A DNA stretch of 64,000 bases from Platycnemis pennipes (lineage: Eukaryota > Arthropoda > Insecta > Odonata > Platycnemididae), in assembly GCA_933228895.1 (NCBI GenBank), contig OW121847.1, positions 125,406,350 through 125,470,349 on the forward strand, given 5' to 3'. Shown one piece after another: positions 63,901 to 64,000 of the stretch. Within the stretch, counting starts at the first letter, position 1. Each line of letters opens with the position of its first letter. The position numbers and the translations under genes were made by a program. The notes below the pieces were generated by a model. That model was not told where the DNA came from and ran no database searches. It saw only the letters and a list, made by a program, of their open reading frames with translations.

Positions 63901-64000
63901 CTTCGCGTTTTCTCTCGTGAGGAGAATGAGAGAGGAAGGAAGGAGGGGGAGAGAGAAGGAGTGAGTACCGTTATTCTCCTTTGGTTTTTCTTTTCCTCAT

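Overview
The window looks like intergenic (or deep intronic) DNA from a large, AT-rich, transposon-loaded animal genome, most likely an arthropod. I recognise no host protein-coding gene, no rRNA and no functional tRNA gene. What can be identified is repeat-derived: Penelope-like elements (PLEs) with GIY-YIG endonuclease remains, three kinds of non-LTR retrotransposon (LINE) remnants, a hAT-like DNA transposon, and several tRNA-headed SINE copies. The arthropod call rests on this mix and on the style of the LINE proteins. It is an inference, and the species is not identifiable from the sequence.

Layout. 1-9 kb holds two compact PLE copies (1269-1529, 2669-2872), SINE copies near 2.4, 4.6, 6.2, 7.3 and 8.5 kb, and a decayed CR1-type LINE end (7343-8088). 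At 11.56-11.82 kb a SINE-tail unit is duplicated in tandem. A decayed LINE reverse transcriptase lies at 13.44-14.48 kb, followed by the 3' end of a second PLE lineage at 15.1-15.6 kb. From 16 to 31 kb there is mostly unidentifiable AT-rich DNA with GC-rich or purine-rich islands, one SINE (24.0 kb) and LINE 3' ends (27.4 and 31.9 kb). At 32.9-33.1 kb two perfect palindromes sit almost back to back. A second CR1-type fragment flanked by 42-bp direct repeats lies at 37.9-38.3 kb. From 38 to 53 kb little is recognisable apart from a compact PLE copy (47179-47311) and a hairpin at 43.1 kb.

The richest stretch is 53.7-58.1 kb. One old LINE (endonuclease to reverse transcriptase) is cut by two later insertions: a hAT-like element (54142-55807) and a younger PLE (56959-57943) with a perfect 13-bp target-site duplication, 44-bp inverted terminal arms and an open GIY-YIG frame. 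The LINE reading resumes after the PLE at its catalytic F-V-D-D box. 60.1-60.4 kb holds a fuller SINE copy, and the rest to 64 kb is GC-rich or low-complexity DNA.

The most interesting structures are (1) the set of four PLE insertions sharing one architecture, three of them 133-261 bp mini-copies, with 12-14 bp flanking duplications and arms that match each other within each copy; (2) a hammerhead-ribozyme-like fold with a non-standard core in two of them; and (3) the double palindrome at 32930-33090, whose linker matches sequence 0.7 kb away and which suggests serial template switching.
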